Position numbers and translations under genes: made by a program. From contig NC_022247.1 in NCBI RefSeq assembly GCF_000463015.1, positions 930,001-994,000 of the forward strand: a DNA stretch of 64,000 nt, written 5' to 3'. This document shows, in pieces, positions 40,523-49,060 of this stretch. The notes beneath the pieces were generated by a model. That model had not been told where the DNA came from. It worked only from the letters and a program-made list of their open reading frames with translations, and did no database searches. Each line of letters starts with the position of its first letter. Position 1 is the stretch's first letter. This DNA comes from Variovorax paradoxus B4 (GTDB taxonomy: Bacteria; Pseudomonadota; Gammaproteobacteria; Burkholderiales; Burkholderiaceae_C).

Positions 40523-41272
40523 ATGACTTCCATGCAAAAGACCGCACTCATCGTCGGCGCCGGCGACGCCACCGGCGGCGCCATCGCCCGCCGTTTCGCG
40601 CGCGAGGGCTATGCCGCCTGCGTCACGCGCCGCAGCCTCGACAAGCTGCAGCCACTGGTCGCGCAGATCGAGGCCACGGGCGGCCGCGCCCATGCCTTTG
40701 CCTGCGATGCGCGCAAGGAAGAGGAAGTGGTGGCGCTCGTCGAGCAGATCGAATCGACCATCGGGCCGATCGAGGTGATGGTGTTCAACATCGGTGCCAA
40801 CGTGCCCGAGAGCATCCTGGCCGAGACCGCGCGCAAGTACTTCAAGGTGTGGGAGATGGCCTGCTTCTCGGGCTTTCTCAACGGGCGCGAGGTGGCCAGG
40901 CGCATGGTAGCGCGCGAGATGCCGAAGAGCGGGCATCGCGGCACGATCATCTTCACGGGCGCCACGGCGTCGCTGCGCGGCGCGGCCAACTTCGGCGCGT
41001 TTTCGGGTGCCAAGATGGCGTTGCGCGCGCTGGCCCAGTCGATGGCGCGCGAGCTCGGGCCACAGGGCATTCACGTGGCGCACGTGGTGGTCGACGGCGC
41101 CATCGACACCGAGTTCATCCGCAGCAATTTCCCCGAGCGCTATGCGCTGAAGGACAGCGACGGCATCCTGAACCCCGAGCACATCGCCGACAGCTACTGG
41201 ATGCTGCACTCGCAGCCGCGCGACGCCTGGACGCATGAGCTCGATCTGCGGCCGTGGTCCGAGAAGTTCTGA
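40523..41272 (+). CDS. SDR-fold protein with altered catalytic residues
   Basis: A 249-residue SDR-fold protein. The cofactor loop is IVGAGDATGGAIA, a variant of TGxxxGIG, and the MVFNIGANV segment replaces NNAG. The usual YxxxK motif reads FSGAK: Phe160 stands at the catalytic Tyr position with Lys164 kept. Counting from this motif, the Ser position appears to be Ala147, with Thr148 and Ser150 close by. Such changes would prevent the normal proton relay, so it may use another acid or may not be a dehydrogenase at all. It follows the thioesterase by 6 nt. Confidence 0.78.
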   Translation: MTSMQKTALIVGAGDATGGAIARRFAREGYAACVTRRSLDKLQPLVAQIEATGGRAHAFACDARKEEEVVALVEQIESTIGPIEVMVFNIGANVPESILAETARKYFKVWEMACFSGFLNGREVARRMVAREMPKSGHRGTIIFTGATASLRGAANFGAFSGAKMALRALAQSMARELGPQGIHVAHVVVDGAIDTEFIRSNFPERYALKDSDGILNPEHIADSYWMLHSQPRDAWTHELDLRPWSEKF

Positions 41273-41318
41273 GATGACTTCGTACTGTTCTTCGATTCGT
41301 CGTGTGGTGCCTGCTGAT

Positions 41319-41489
41319 CCAGGGCGCGCTCCCGCCGACGGGGTACGCGGCGAAGCGAATGTCCTCCGGCTTGCGGCCTCCCCCTTGATTTCGCTGCGCA
41401 AGGCACCCCATCGACGGGCGCGTTGGACAGCGCGGTCGTTGATCGCAAGATCAATAGCAGCGTGCCCTGTGCACGCGCCCTGAACAACA
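41319..41489. repeat. Dispersed palindromic repeat, copy 1
   Basis: The stretch from CCAGGGCGCGC to GCGCGCCCTGAACAAC-like sequence at the other end has inverted termini, and its long arm matches the reverse complement of the block at 59363-59462 almost throughout. In one minus-strand frame it reads AQRNQGGGRKPEDIR, which recurs in the 59-kb copy, but no ribosome site or gene context supports a real protein. It fills most of the 253 nt between two catabolic genes. Confidence 0.7.
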
Positions 41490-41525
41490 GCGCCAAGAAC
41501 GACAGCACCCCATAAGGAGACCCCA

Positions 41526-42119
41526 ATGACAAAGACAGTCGAGTTCTATTTCGACTTCGGCAGCCCCGCCGCCTACCTCGCCGCCACGCAGTTGCCACAC
41601 GTGTGCGCCGACACCGGCGCCGAGCTGGTGTGGAAACCCATGCTGCTCGGCGGCGTGTTCCAGGCCACTGGCAACCGTTCGCCGGCCGAGGTCGTCCCCA
41701 AGGGCCCCTACATGACCATCGACCTGAAGCGCTTCGCCAGGCGCTACGGCGTGCCCTTTGTGCACAACCCGCACTTCCCCATCAACACGCTGCTGCTGAT
41801 GCGCGGTGCGACAGGCCTCCAGATGAAGGAGCCGGCGCGCCTCGGCGCGTATGTCGATGCAGTCTTCCACGCGATGTGGGTCGAGCCGAAGAACATGAAC
41901 GACCCGGCCACCGTGGCCGCCGTCTTGCAAAATGCGGGCTTCGACGCCACCGCCTTGCTCGCACTGGCCGGCACGCAGGAAGTGAAAGACCGGCTGAGGG
42001 CCGTCACGCAGGAAGCGGTGGCGCGCGGTGTGTTCGGCGCGCCCACCATGTTCGTCGGCGACCAGATGTTCTGGGGCCAGGACCGCCTGGATTTCGTGCG
42101 CGAAGCCCTCGACGCCTGA
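41526..42119 (+). CDS. 2-hydroxychromene-2-carboxylate isomerase / DsbA-family (kappa GST) protein
   Basis: A 197-residue protein of the DsbA-fold kappa-GST group. VEFYFDFGSPAAYLAATQLP has the S-P-A-A-Y glutathione-binding pattern in place of CxxC, and the C-terminus has VFGAPTMFVGDQMFWGQDRLDFV, both diagnostic of NahD-type isomerases. NahD-type enzymes need glutathione and act in naphthalene breakdown, but most homologues sit beside fatty-acid genes and have no proven substrate. Enoyl-CoA hydratase follows after 48 nt. The name therefore describes the family only. Confidence 0.85.
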   Translation: MTKTVEFYFDFGSPAAYLAATQLPHVCADTGAELVWKPMLLGGVFQATGNRSPAEVVPKGPYMTIDLKRFARRYGVPFVHNPHFPINTLLLMRGATGLQMKEPARLGAYVDAVFHAMWVEPKNMNDPATVAAVLQNAGFDATALLALAGTQEVKDRLRAVTQEAVARGVFGAPTMFVGDQMFWGQDRLDFVREALDA

Positions 42120-42167
42120 CTACTGCGCCGCCATCCAAATAAACCGTTTCATCCAAGGACCATTCCC

Positions 42168-42932
42168 ATGAGCGACATCCTCGTCCACACCGAAGCCGGT
42201 GTGATGACCCTCACCTTCAACCGCGTCGACAAGAAGAATTCGATCACCAGCGCCATGTACGGCGAGCTCGCCGATGCACTGGCCGCGGCCGAGGGCGATG
42301 CGGCCGTGCGCTGCGTGCTGATCCAGGGCGACCCCACCATCTTCAGCGCGGGCAACGACATCGGCGACTTCCTCAACGCGCCGCCCGCCGGCAAGGACTC
42401 GCCGGTGTTCCGCTTCCTGCGCGGCATCGCGACCTTTCCGAAGCCCGTCGTCGCAGCCGTCTGCGGCCCGGCCGTGGGCATCGGCACCACGATGCTGTTC
42501 CATTGCGACCTGGTCTACGCGGGCGACAACGCGGCGTTCTCGATGCCCTTCGTGAACCTGGGCCTGTGCCCCGAGGCGGCATCGAGCCTGCTGGTGCCGC
42601 AGATGCTGGGCTACCACCGCGCGGCCGAGGCGCTGCTGCTGGGCGAGCCCTTCATGGCCGAGGCCGCGCTCGAAGTGGGCTTGGTCAACCGCATCGTGCC
42701 GCCGACCGAAGCCAATGCCATCGCGCAGGTGCAGGCCCGCAAGCTCGCGGCCAAGCCGCTGAGCGCGCTGGTCGAGACCAAGCGCCTGCTGAAGAAGGCG
42801 CAGATGCCCGCGGTGCTCGAACGCATGGACGAAGAAGGCGCGAGCTTCGGCCGCATGCTGCGCGAACCCGCTGCGCGCGAGGCCTTCGGCGCCTTCATGG
42901 AGAAACGCAAGCCCGATTTCTCGAAGGTCTGA
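42168..42932 (+). CDS. Enoyl-CoA hydratase/isomerase family protein
   Basis: A 254-residue crotonase. The oxyanion loops are FSAGNDIGDF and AVCGPAVGIGTTML, followed by VNLGLCPEAASSLLVPQM, where the Glu of CPE-A-S is placed like the catalytic acid of hydratases that have only one of the two glutamates. It probably hydrates or isomerises a 2- or 3-enoyl-CoA. With the preceding genes it extends the fatty-acid oxidation block. The exact acyl substrate cannot be given. Confidence 0.87.
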   Translation: MSDILVHTEAGVMTLTFNRVDKKNSITSAMYGELADALAAAEGDAAVRCVLIQGDPTIFSAGNDIGDFLNAPPAGKDSPVFRFLRGIATFPKPVVAAVCGPAVGIGTTMLFHCDLVYAGDNAAFSMPFVNLGLCPEAASSLLVPQMLGYHRAAEALLLGEPFMAEAALEVGLVNRIVPPTEANAIAQVQARKLAAKPLSALVETKRLLKKAQMPAVLERMDEEGASFGRMLREPAAREAFGAFMEKRKPDFSKV

Positions 42933-43010
42933 GGCGCGCTGCACGCTTGCCCGCAGACGGTGCATGCGTACACTGCTGCCGTGCAAGTTTTCGAGACAAG
43001 ATCGCCGGCA

Positions 43011-44234
43011 ATGCCCACCCAGTGCGCGAATGATGCTACTGAAAAAGTAGCAATCGACGCGGCGCGCAGGCGTACTTTAGGCCTGCTTGCAGGCACTCTG
43101 GCCGCGCCTTCGCTGGCTTTTTCCCGTGTGCGGCCGCTGCGCATCGGCATCATCGGTTCCTGGTCCGGCCCCTATGCCGCCGGTGGGCGGCAGTTCGATG
43201 CCGGCATGTCGGTCTGGCTTGCCGCCCACAGCCAGCGCATCGCGGGGCGCCCGGTCGAGCTGCTGCGCCGCGACGTGCCCGGCAGCGCGCCCGAGCAGGC
43301 GCGCCGCCAGGCCCAGGACCTGGTGGAGGGCGAGCGCGTGGACCTGCTCGCGGGGCTGGACTTCAGCTCCAACGCCTATGCCGTGGGCGCCGTGGCCACG
43401 CAGGCCAAGGTGCCTCTCCTGGTGATGAATGCGGCTTCCTCGGGCATCACGGCGCGCTGCCCGTTCGCGGTGCGGGTGTCCTTCACCATCGCGCAGGTCA
43501 CGATGCCGCTGGCGCGCTGGGCGATCCAGCAAGGACTGCGCGATGTCTGCACGGTGGTGGCCGACTACGCCTCGGGCGTCGATGCCGAAAGCGCTTTCGT
43601 CTCGGCCATCACCGCAGGCGGTGGCCGCATCGGCGCGATGCTGCGCGTGCCGCTCAATACGCTGGACTATTCGGCCTACATGCTGCGGCTGCGCCAGCTC
43701 AGGCCGCAGGCGGTGTTCTTCTTCCTGCCTTCGGGCCAGATGCCGGCGACCTTCCTCAAGTTCTGGCGCGACCGCGGCATGGCCGACACCGGCATCCGCC
43801 TGCTCGCGACCGGCGACGCCACCGACGACCACTACCTCGAAGGCATCGGCGAGCTGGCCGATGGCCTGGTGACCAGCCACCACTACTCGTTTGCCCACGA
43901 GTCGGCGGCCAACCGCCGCTTCACCGGCGTCTTCGAGACCGAGTACGGCAGCCATCTGCGGCCCGGCTATTTCGCGGTGGCGGCGCACGATGCGCTCGCG
44001 GCCGCCGACGCCGCGATGAGTTCGCCGGCCGCGCGCGGCGGCGCGAGCGCAGAACAGCTGGTGAATGCTTTCCGGGGCCTCCGGCTCGAGAGTCCGCGCG
44101 GCCCGATCGAGATCGACGCCCACACCCGGGACATCGTGCAGGCCGTCTACATCCGCCGCACCGAAAGGCTCGACGGGCGCTGGATCAACCGCGAGTTCGA
44201 ACGCTTCGAGCGGGTGCGCGACCCGGCGCTGTGA
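43011..44234 (+). CDS. Orphan Liv/amide-type ABC periplasmic binding protein
   Basis: A 407-residue exported protein from the ATG at 43011; an ATG at 42960 would add 17 residues without a signal-like character. RRRTLGLLAGTLAAPSLAFS forms a signal peptide, preceded by an unusual 24-residue leader. The mature part is a type-I binding fold (IGIIGSWSGPYAAGGRQFDAG, LLAGLDFSSNAYAVGAVATQAKV). No permease or ATPase gene is adjacent, so it must share a transporter encoded elsewhere or serve as a sensor. It converges with the thioesterase gene, with 6 nt between stops. Confidence 0.83.
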   Translation: MPTQCANDATEKVAIDAARRRTLGLLAGTLAAPSLAFSRVRPLRIGIIGSWSGPYAAGGRQFDAGMSVWLAAHSQRIAGRPVELLRRDVPGSAPEQARRQAQDLVEGERVDLLAGLDFSSNAYAVGAVATQAKVPLLVMNAASSGITARCPFAVRVSFTIAQVTMPLARWAIQQGLRDVCTVVADYASGVDAESAFVSAITAGGGRIGAMLRVPLNTLDYSAYMLRLRQLRPQAVFFFLPSGQMPATFLKFWRDRGMADTGIRLLATGDATDDHYLEGIGELADGLVTSHHYSFAHESAANRRFTGVFETEYGSHLRPGYFAVAAHDALAAADAAMSSPAARGGASAEQLVNAFRGLRLESPRGPIEIDAHTRDIVQAVYIRRTERLDGRWINREFERFERVRDPAL

Positions 44235-44240
44235 GCGCGC

Positions 44241-44666
44241 TCAGGGCTGCTGCTCGATGGGCCGGGGCCGGCCGTTGTCGTCGATGGCCACGTAGGTGAA
44301 GGTGGCCTGCGTCACCTTGATGTATTCGCCCTGGGCCCGGAAGCGCTCGGCAAAGACCTCGACCGTGACCGTGACCGAGGTGCGGCCGATGCGCACCAGC
44401 TTCGAATAGAACGAGAGGATGTCGCCCAGCCGCACCGGCTGCTTGAAGATGAATTCGTTGACCGCCACGGTGGCCTGGCGGCCCTTGGCATAGCGCGCCG
44501 GAATGACCGAACCCGCCAGGTCGCACTGCGCCATGACCCAGCCGCCGAAGATGTCGCCATTGGCGTTGCAGTCGGCCGGCATCGGAATGACCTTGAGCAC
44601 CAGCTCCATGTCGGTGGGCAGGCTCTTGAGGGTTGCGGCAGCGGCGGTGCTGGAAATATCGGACAT
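44241..44666 (-). CDS. Acyl-CoA thioesterase (YciA-like, single hotdog)
   Basis: A 141-residue hotdog protein from the ATG at 44666 (MSDISS). LVLKVIPMPADCNANGDIFGGWVMAQCDLAG has the N-x-x-G-x-x-F-G-G-W motif of the YciA/BFIT acyl-CoA hydrolases, with the catalytic Asp in NGDIFGG. It hydrolyses acyl-CoA of varied chain length. It diverges from the ABC exporter gene with only 42 nt between starts, so their promoters overlap. Confidence 0.88.
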   Translation of the reverse strand: MSDISSTAAAATLKSLPTDMELVLKVIPMPADCNANGDIFGGWVMAQCDLAGSVIPARYAKGRQATVAVNEFIFKQPVRLGDILSFYSKLVRIGRTSVTVTVEVFAERFRAQGEYIKVTQATFTYVAIDDNGRPRPIEQQP

Positions 44667-44708
44667 GGGCACAATCTGGAACAAACAAAGCAACCACGAT
44701 TGTCCCTC

Positions 44709-46544
44709 ATGCGCCGCAGCGGCGAAGCCCTACCTCCCCCCTCCCACACCGCCACCGGCCATGCGCCGGCGCGCAGCGACCGCTCCGACTGGGCGACGCT
44801 GCGCCGCCTTTTTCCCTATCTCTGGCAGTACAAGTGGCGGGTGATCGCCGCGCTCGGCTTCATGGTGGGCGCCAAGGTGGCCAACGTGGGCGTGCCGGTG
44901 CTGCTCAAGAACCTGATCGACACGATGACGCCCAAGCCGGACATGGCCCAGGCGCTGCTGATCGTGCCCATCGGGCTCCTGCTGGCCTACGGGCTGCTGC
45001 GTTTTTCGACCGCGCTCTTCGGCGAGCTGCGCGAGCTGATCTTCGCCAAGGCCACCGAGGGCACGGCGCGGCAGATCGCGCTGGAGGTGTTCGGCCACCT
45101 GCATTCGCTGAGCCTGCGCTTCCACCTGGAGCGCCAGACCGGCGGCATGACGCGCGACATCGAGCGCGGCACGCGCGGCGTGCATTCGCTCATTTCGATG
45201 TCGCTCTACAGCATCGTGCCGACCATCATCGAGCTGGCGCTGGTGCTCACCATCCTGGGCGTGAAGTTCGATTCGCTGTTCGTCTGGATCACGGGCGTGG
45301 CGCTGGTGCTCTACATCACCTTCACGGTCACGGTGACCGAGTGGCGCACCCAGTTCCGCAAGACCATGAACGAGCTCGACTCGATGGCCCAGAGCCGCGC
45401 GGTCGACTCGCTGCTGAACTACGAAACCGTCAAGTACTTCAACAACGAGGAGTTCGAGGCGAAGCGCTACGACGCCAGCCTGGACCGCTACCGCAAGGCC
45501 GCCATCAAGAGCCAGCGCACGCTGAGCATGCTCAACACCGGCCAGCAGCTGATCATCGCAGCCAGCCTGGTGCTGATGCTCTGGCGCGCCACCTCGGGTG
45601 TGGTCGAGGGGCGCATGACGCTGGGCGACCTGGTGATGGTCAACGCCTTCATGATCCAGCTCTACATTCCGCTCAACTTCCTGGGCGTGATCTACCGCGA
45701 GATCAAGCAGAGCCTGACCGACCTCGACAAGATGTTCGTGCTGATGGAAAAGGAGCGCGAGGTGCGCGATGCGCCCGGGGCGCAGCCGCTCGCGGGCGTC
45801 GACTCCACGGTCCGCTTCGAGGACGTGAGCTTTGCCTACGAGCCCGACCGGCCCATCCTCAAGCACGTGAGCTTCGAGATCCCGGCCGGCAAGACGGTGG
45901 CCGTGGTCGGCCCCTCGGGTTCGGGCAAGTCGACGCTCGCGCGGCTGCTCTATCGCTTCTACGACATACAGCAGGGCCGCATCACCATCGGCGGCCAGGA
46001 CATCCGCGACGTGCAGCAGTCGAGCGTGCGCCGCGCGATCGGCATCGTGCCCCAGGACACGGTGCTGTTCAACGACACGGTCGAATACAACATTGCCTAC
46101 GGCCGCCCCGGTGCGACCCGCGAAGAGGTGGAAGGCGCGGCCCGCGCAGCGCGCATCCACGACTTCATCTCGGCCACGCCCAAGGGCTATGAAACCACCG
46201 TGGGCGAGCGCGGCCTCAAGTTGTCGGGTGGAGAGAAGCAGCGCGTGGCCATTGCACGCACGTTGCTCAAGAACCCGCCGATCGTGATCTTCGACGAGGC
46301 CACCTCGGCGCTCGACTCGGCCAACGAGCGCGCCATCCAGTCGGAGCTCAGGAGCGCCGCGCAGGACAAGACCACGCTGGTCATCGCGCACCGCCTGTCG
46401 ACGGTGGTCGACGCGCACGAGATCCTGGTGCTCGAAGCCGGCGTGATCGTCGAGCGCGGCACGCATGCCGAGCTGCTCGCCAAACAGGGCCGCTATGCGC
46501 AGATGTGGGCTTTGCAGAAGAGCGAAGCAACACCGCTGATGTAG
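44709..46544 (+). CDS. Atm1/HMT-type ABC exporter (membrane and ATPase domains fused)
   Basis: A 611-residue half-transporter that should work as a dimer. About six membrane helices occupy residues 30-310, with LLNYETVKYFNNEEFEAKRYD, the segment typical of Atm1/HMT1 exporters. The ATPase has Walker [11 protein letters not shown], signature LSGGEKQRVAIAR, Walker B IVIFDEATSALD and H-loop VIAHRLSTV. Relatives export glutathione-linked metal or sulphur species from the cytoplasm. A TTG at 44700 could give three more residues; the ATG is preferred. The substrate is inferred from family only. Confidence 0.87.
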   Translation: MRRSGEALPPPSHTATGHAPARSDRSDWATLRRLFPYLWQYKWRVIAALGFMVGAKVANVGVPVLLKNLIDTMTPKPDMAQALLIVPIGLLLAYGLLRFSTALFGELRELIFAKATEGTARQIALEVFGHLHSLSLRFHLERQTGGMTRDIERGTRGVHSLISMSLYSIVPTIIELALVLTILGVKFDSLFVWITGVALVLYITFTVTVTEWRTQFRKTMNELDSMAQSRAVDSLLNYETVKYFNNEEFEAKRYDASLDRYRKAAIKSQRTLSMLNTGQQLIIAASLVLMLWRATSGVVEGRMTLGDLVMVNAFMIQLYIPLNFLGVIYREIKQSLTDLDKMFVLMEKEREVRDAPGAQPLAGVDSTVRFEDVSFAYEPDRPILKHVSFEIPAGKTVAVVGPSGSGKSTLARLLYRFYDIQQGRITIGGQDIRDVQQSSVRRAIGIVPQDTVLFNDTVEYNIAYGRPGATREEVEGAARAARIHDFISATPKGYETTVGERGLKLSGGEKQRVAIARTLLKNPPIVIFDEATSALDSANERAIQSELRSAAQDKTTLVIAHRLSTVVDAHEILVLEAGVIVERGTHAELLAKQGRYAQMWALQKSEATPLM

Positions 46545-46585
46545 CTCGATCATTCATTTTTTCAATTCGATCCAGGAGTTCAGAC

Positions 46586-47524
46586 GTGTCGACCAAGATT
46601 CCCCTGCTGGTGCTCAACAGCCTTTCGAGCGCCCACCAGGCCCAGATTGCCGAGGTCTATGACATGACCTATGCCTTCGATCCCGCCGCGCGCGCCGCCG
46701 CCATTGCCGAGCACGGCCGGAAATTCCGCGCGGTGCTGACCATCGGCGTGATCGGCATCACGCCCGAAGAGATTGCGGCCATGCCGGCGCTCGAGCTGGT
46801 CTGCTGCATGGGCGCGGGCTACGAGGGCGTGCCGCTCGAAGTGACCCGTGCGCGCGGCATCGCCACCGCCAATGGCGCGGGCACCAACGACGACTGCGTG
46901 GCCGACCATGCCTTCGGCCTCCTGATCGGCATCGTTCGCGGCTTCCGCCAGCTCGACCGGCTGTGCCGCGAGGGCGTGTGGCGCGAGGAAATCCCGCAGC
47001 CGCCGAACGTGTCGGGCAAGAAGCTCGGCATCCTGGGGCTCGGCACCATCGGCCAGAAGATCGCCAAGCGCGCGGCCGCGTTCGACATGGAGATCGGCTA
47101 TCACAACCGCAAGCCGCGCGAAGGCGCAGCGCACCGCTACTTCGACGACCTGAAGCCGCTGGCCGCCTGGGCCGACTTCCTGGTGCTGGCCGCGCCGGGC
47201 GGGCCTGCCACGCGCCACCTCGTGAATGCCGAGGTACTCGACGCGCTCGGGCCGCAGGGCTATCTGGTCAGCATCGGGCGCGGCAGCGTGGTCGACACCG
47301 AGGCGCTGGCCGCAGCGCTGCGCGAGAACCGCATCGCGGGCGCGGGCCTCGACGTGTACGAGAGCGAGCCCAGGCGGCCCGAACCGCTGATCGGACTCGA
47401 CAACGTGCTGCTCACGCCGCACATGGCGGGCTGGTCGCCCGAGGCCACGCAGAAGTCGGTCGACCATTTCCTTGCGAATGCCGAAGGGCACTTTGCGGGG
47501 CGCGGCGTGGTGACACCGATCTGA
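46586..47524 (+). CDS. D-isomer-specific 2-hydroxyacid dehydrogenase
   Basis: A 312-residue NAD(P)-dependent oxidoreductase starting at the GTG at 46586, with AGGAG placed 8 nt upstream; the open frame starts further back at 46505 but overlaps the exporter end. The nucleotide motif is LGILGLGTIGQKIAKRA, the catalytic Arg lies in LVSIGRGSVVDTEAL, the Glu in LDVYESEPRRPE and the His in LLTPHMAGWSPE. It resembles glyoxylate/hydroxypyruvate reductases, turning 2-oxo acids into D-2-hydroxy acids. It ends at a hairpin shared with the amidase. Confidence 0.87.
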   Translation: MSTKIPLLVLNSLSSAHQAQIAEVYDMTYAFDPAARAAAIAEHGRKFRAVLTIGVIGITPEEIAAMPALELVCCMGAGYEGVPLEVTRARGIATANGAGTNDDCVADHAFGLLIGIVRGFRQLDRLCREGVWREEIPQPPNVSGKKLGILGLGTIGQKIAKRAAAFDMEIGYHNRKPREGAAHRYFDDLKPLAAWADFLVLAAPGGPATRHLVNAEVLDALGPQGYLVSIGRGSVVDTEALAAALRENRIAGAGLDVYESEPRRPEPLIGLDNVLLTPHMAGWSPEATQKSVDHFLANAEGHFAGRGVVTPI

Positions 47525-47525
47525 A

Positions 47526-47569
47526 GGTCTTGCTCCTCCCCCGGCAGGGGAGGGAGTCACACCAAGACC
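47526..47569. terminator. Bidirectional hairpin between convergent genes
   Basis: GGTCTTG (47526-47532) pairs with CAAGACC (47563-47569), and CTCCTCCCC pairs with GGGGAGGGAG inside it with one bulge. It lies between the ends of the dehydrogenase and the amidase and includes the last codons of the latter. No T-run is evident on either strand. Confidence 0.5.
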
Positions 47570-48999
47570 GAGGGGCGATGAGAGGCCCAGCCGCAGGCCT
47601 GGTCATAGGCATGCCCGAGCCGCAGCACGTCGAGGTCCGCATGGATCGGCCCGGCCAGTTGCAGGCCCATCGGCAGTCCACCCTCGCCGAAACCTGCGCG
47701 CACATTGAGCGTGGGCAACCCTGCCAGCGTGAACGGCGTGACGATCTCCATCCACCGGTGGTATGTGTCGCTCTGCACGCCGGCCACTTCGGCGGGCCAG
47801 TGCAGTTCGGCATCGAAGGGGAACACCTGCGCCGTCGGCGCCGCGACGAAATCGAAGTGCTCGAACAGCTTGAGGAACGCGCGGTACACGTTCGAGCGGT
47901 AGAGCGAGGCCTGGTAGAGCGACGCCGCATCGAGATGCCGGCTCTGCTCGATTTCCCACTGTGCTTCCGGCTTGAGCTGCGCGAACAGCTTGGGGTCGCT
48001 CAGATAGGCGCCGAGCTTGCCGCCGACCAGCAACTGGCGCAGCCGCAGCCAGGCGCTCCAGTTGTGCTCGCGCGGCACGTCGAGCGTGCAGGGCTCGACC
48101 TCGCAGCCGATGGCGCGGAAGGTGTCCAGCGCGCGTTCGCCCAGTTCGCGGATGCCGGGCGCCAGCGGCAGCTCGGGCCAGATGCTGCCGAGCCAGCCGA
48201 TGCGAAGGCCCTGCACATCGCCCTCGAGCTGCAGCGCATCGGGCGATGGCAGCGCCTGCGGCGACGACAGCGGCACACGCGCATCGAAGCCCGCCTGCAC
48301 CGCGAGCAGCCGCGCGGTGTCTTCCACCGTGCGGCCCATCGGGCCTTCGGTGCCCAGTTGCTGGAAGAAGAGCTCCTGCTCGGGATCGCCGGGCACGCGT
48401 CCGCGCGAGGGCCGCATGCCGATCACGTTGTTGAACGCGGCCGGGTTGCGCAGCGAACCCATCATGTCGCTGCCGTCGGCCACCGGCAGCATGCCCAGGG
48501 CCAGCGCCACGGCCGCGCCGCCGCTGCTGCCGCCCGCGCTGCGCCCGGGCGCATAGGCGTTGCGGGTGATGCCGAACACCGTGTTGTAGGTGTGCGAGCC
48601 CAGGCCGAATTCGGGCGTGTTGGTCTTGCCGATCACGATGGCGCCGGCTGCGCGCATGCGGGCGACATGGAGGCTGTCGGTGCGCGCCGGCGAGCGTGGC
48701 GACAGCGGCGAGCCCATGGAGGTCGGCAGGCCGGCGGCGTGGCTCAGGTCTTTCACAGCGAGCGGAAAACCATGCATCCAGCCGCGCCGTTCGCCGCGCG
48801 CCAGTTCGGCGTCGCGTTCGTCGGCTTCGGCCAGCAGCCGTTCGGGCTCCCGCAGCGAGACGATCGCGTTGAAGCGCGGGTTGAGCGCCTCGATGCGGGC
48901 CAGCGAGGCCTGCATCAGCTCGTGGCAGGACACGCTGCGGGACGCGATGCGGCGCGAGAGTTCGGTGGCGGTGAGGTCGAGCAATTCGGCTGAAGCCAT
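47557..48999 (-). CDS. Amidase signature-family enzyme
   Basis: A 480-residue amidase from the ATG at 48999. The Ser-cisSer-Lys machinery is present: Lys in FPLAVKDLSHAAG, and the Gly/Ser-rich GRSAGGSSGGAAVALALG holding both serines; VADGSDMMGSLRNPAAFNNV is a further signature part. It hydrolyses a carboxamide, or possibly the ester or Gln-tRNA-like substrates of the family; no gatB/gatC is nearby, so tRNA amidation is unlikely. It diverges from the LysR gene by 61 nt, suggesting LysR control. Confidence 0.88.
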   Translation of the reverse strand: MASAELLDLTATELSRRIASRSVSCHELMQASLARIEALNPRFNAIVSLREPERLLAEADERDAELARGERRGWMHGFPLAVKDLSHAAGLPTSMGSPLSPRSPARTDSLHVARMRAAGAIVIGKTNTPEFGLGSHTYNTVFGITRNAYAPGRSAGGSSGGAAVALALGMLPVADGSDMMGSLRNPAAFNNVIGMRPSRGRVPGDPEQELFFQQLGTEGPMGRTVEDTARLLAVQAGFDARVPLSSPQALPSPDALQLEGDVQGLRIGWLGSIWPELPLAPGIRELGERALDTFRAIGCEVEPCTLDVPREHNWSAWLRLRQLLVGGKLGAYLSDPKLFAQLKPEAQWEIEQSRHLDAASLYQASLYRSNVYRAFLKLFEHFDFVAAPTAQVFPFDAELHWPAEVAGVQSDTYHRWMEIVTPFTLAGLPTLNVRAGFGEGGLPMGLQLAGPIHADLDVLRLGHAYDQACGWASHRPSVLV

Positions 49000-49060
49000 G
49001 GCGAATGCGGGTAAAGGAGGGGGAGCCCAGTATGGCGCGGCGCTCGCATAATCGCCGCGT

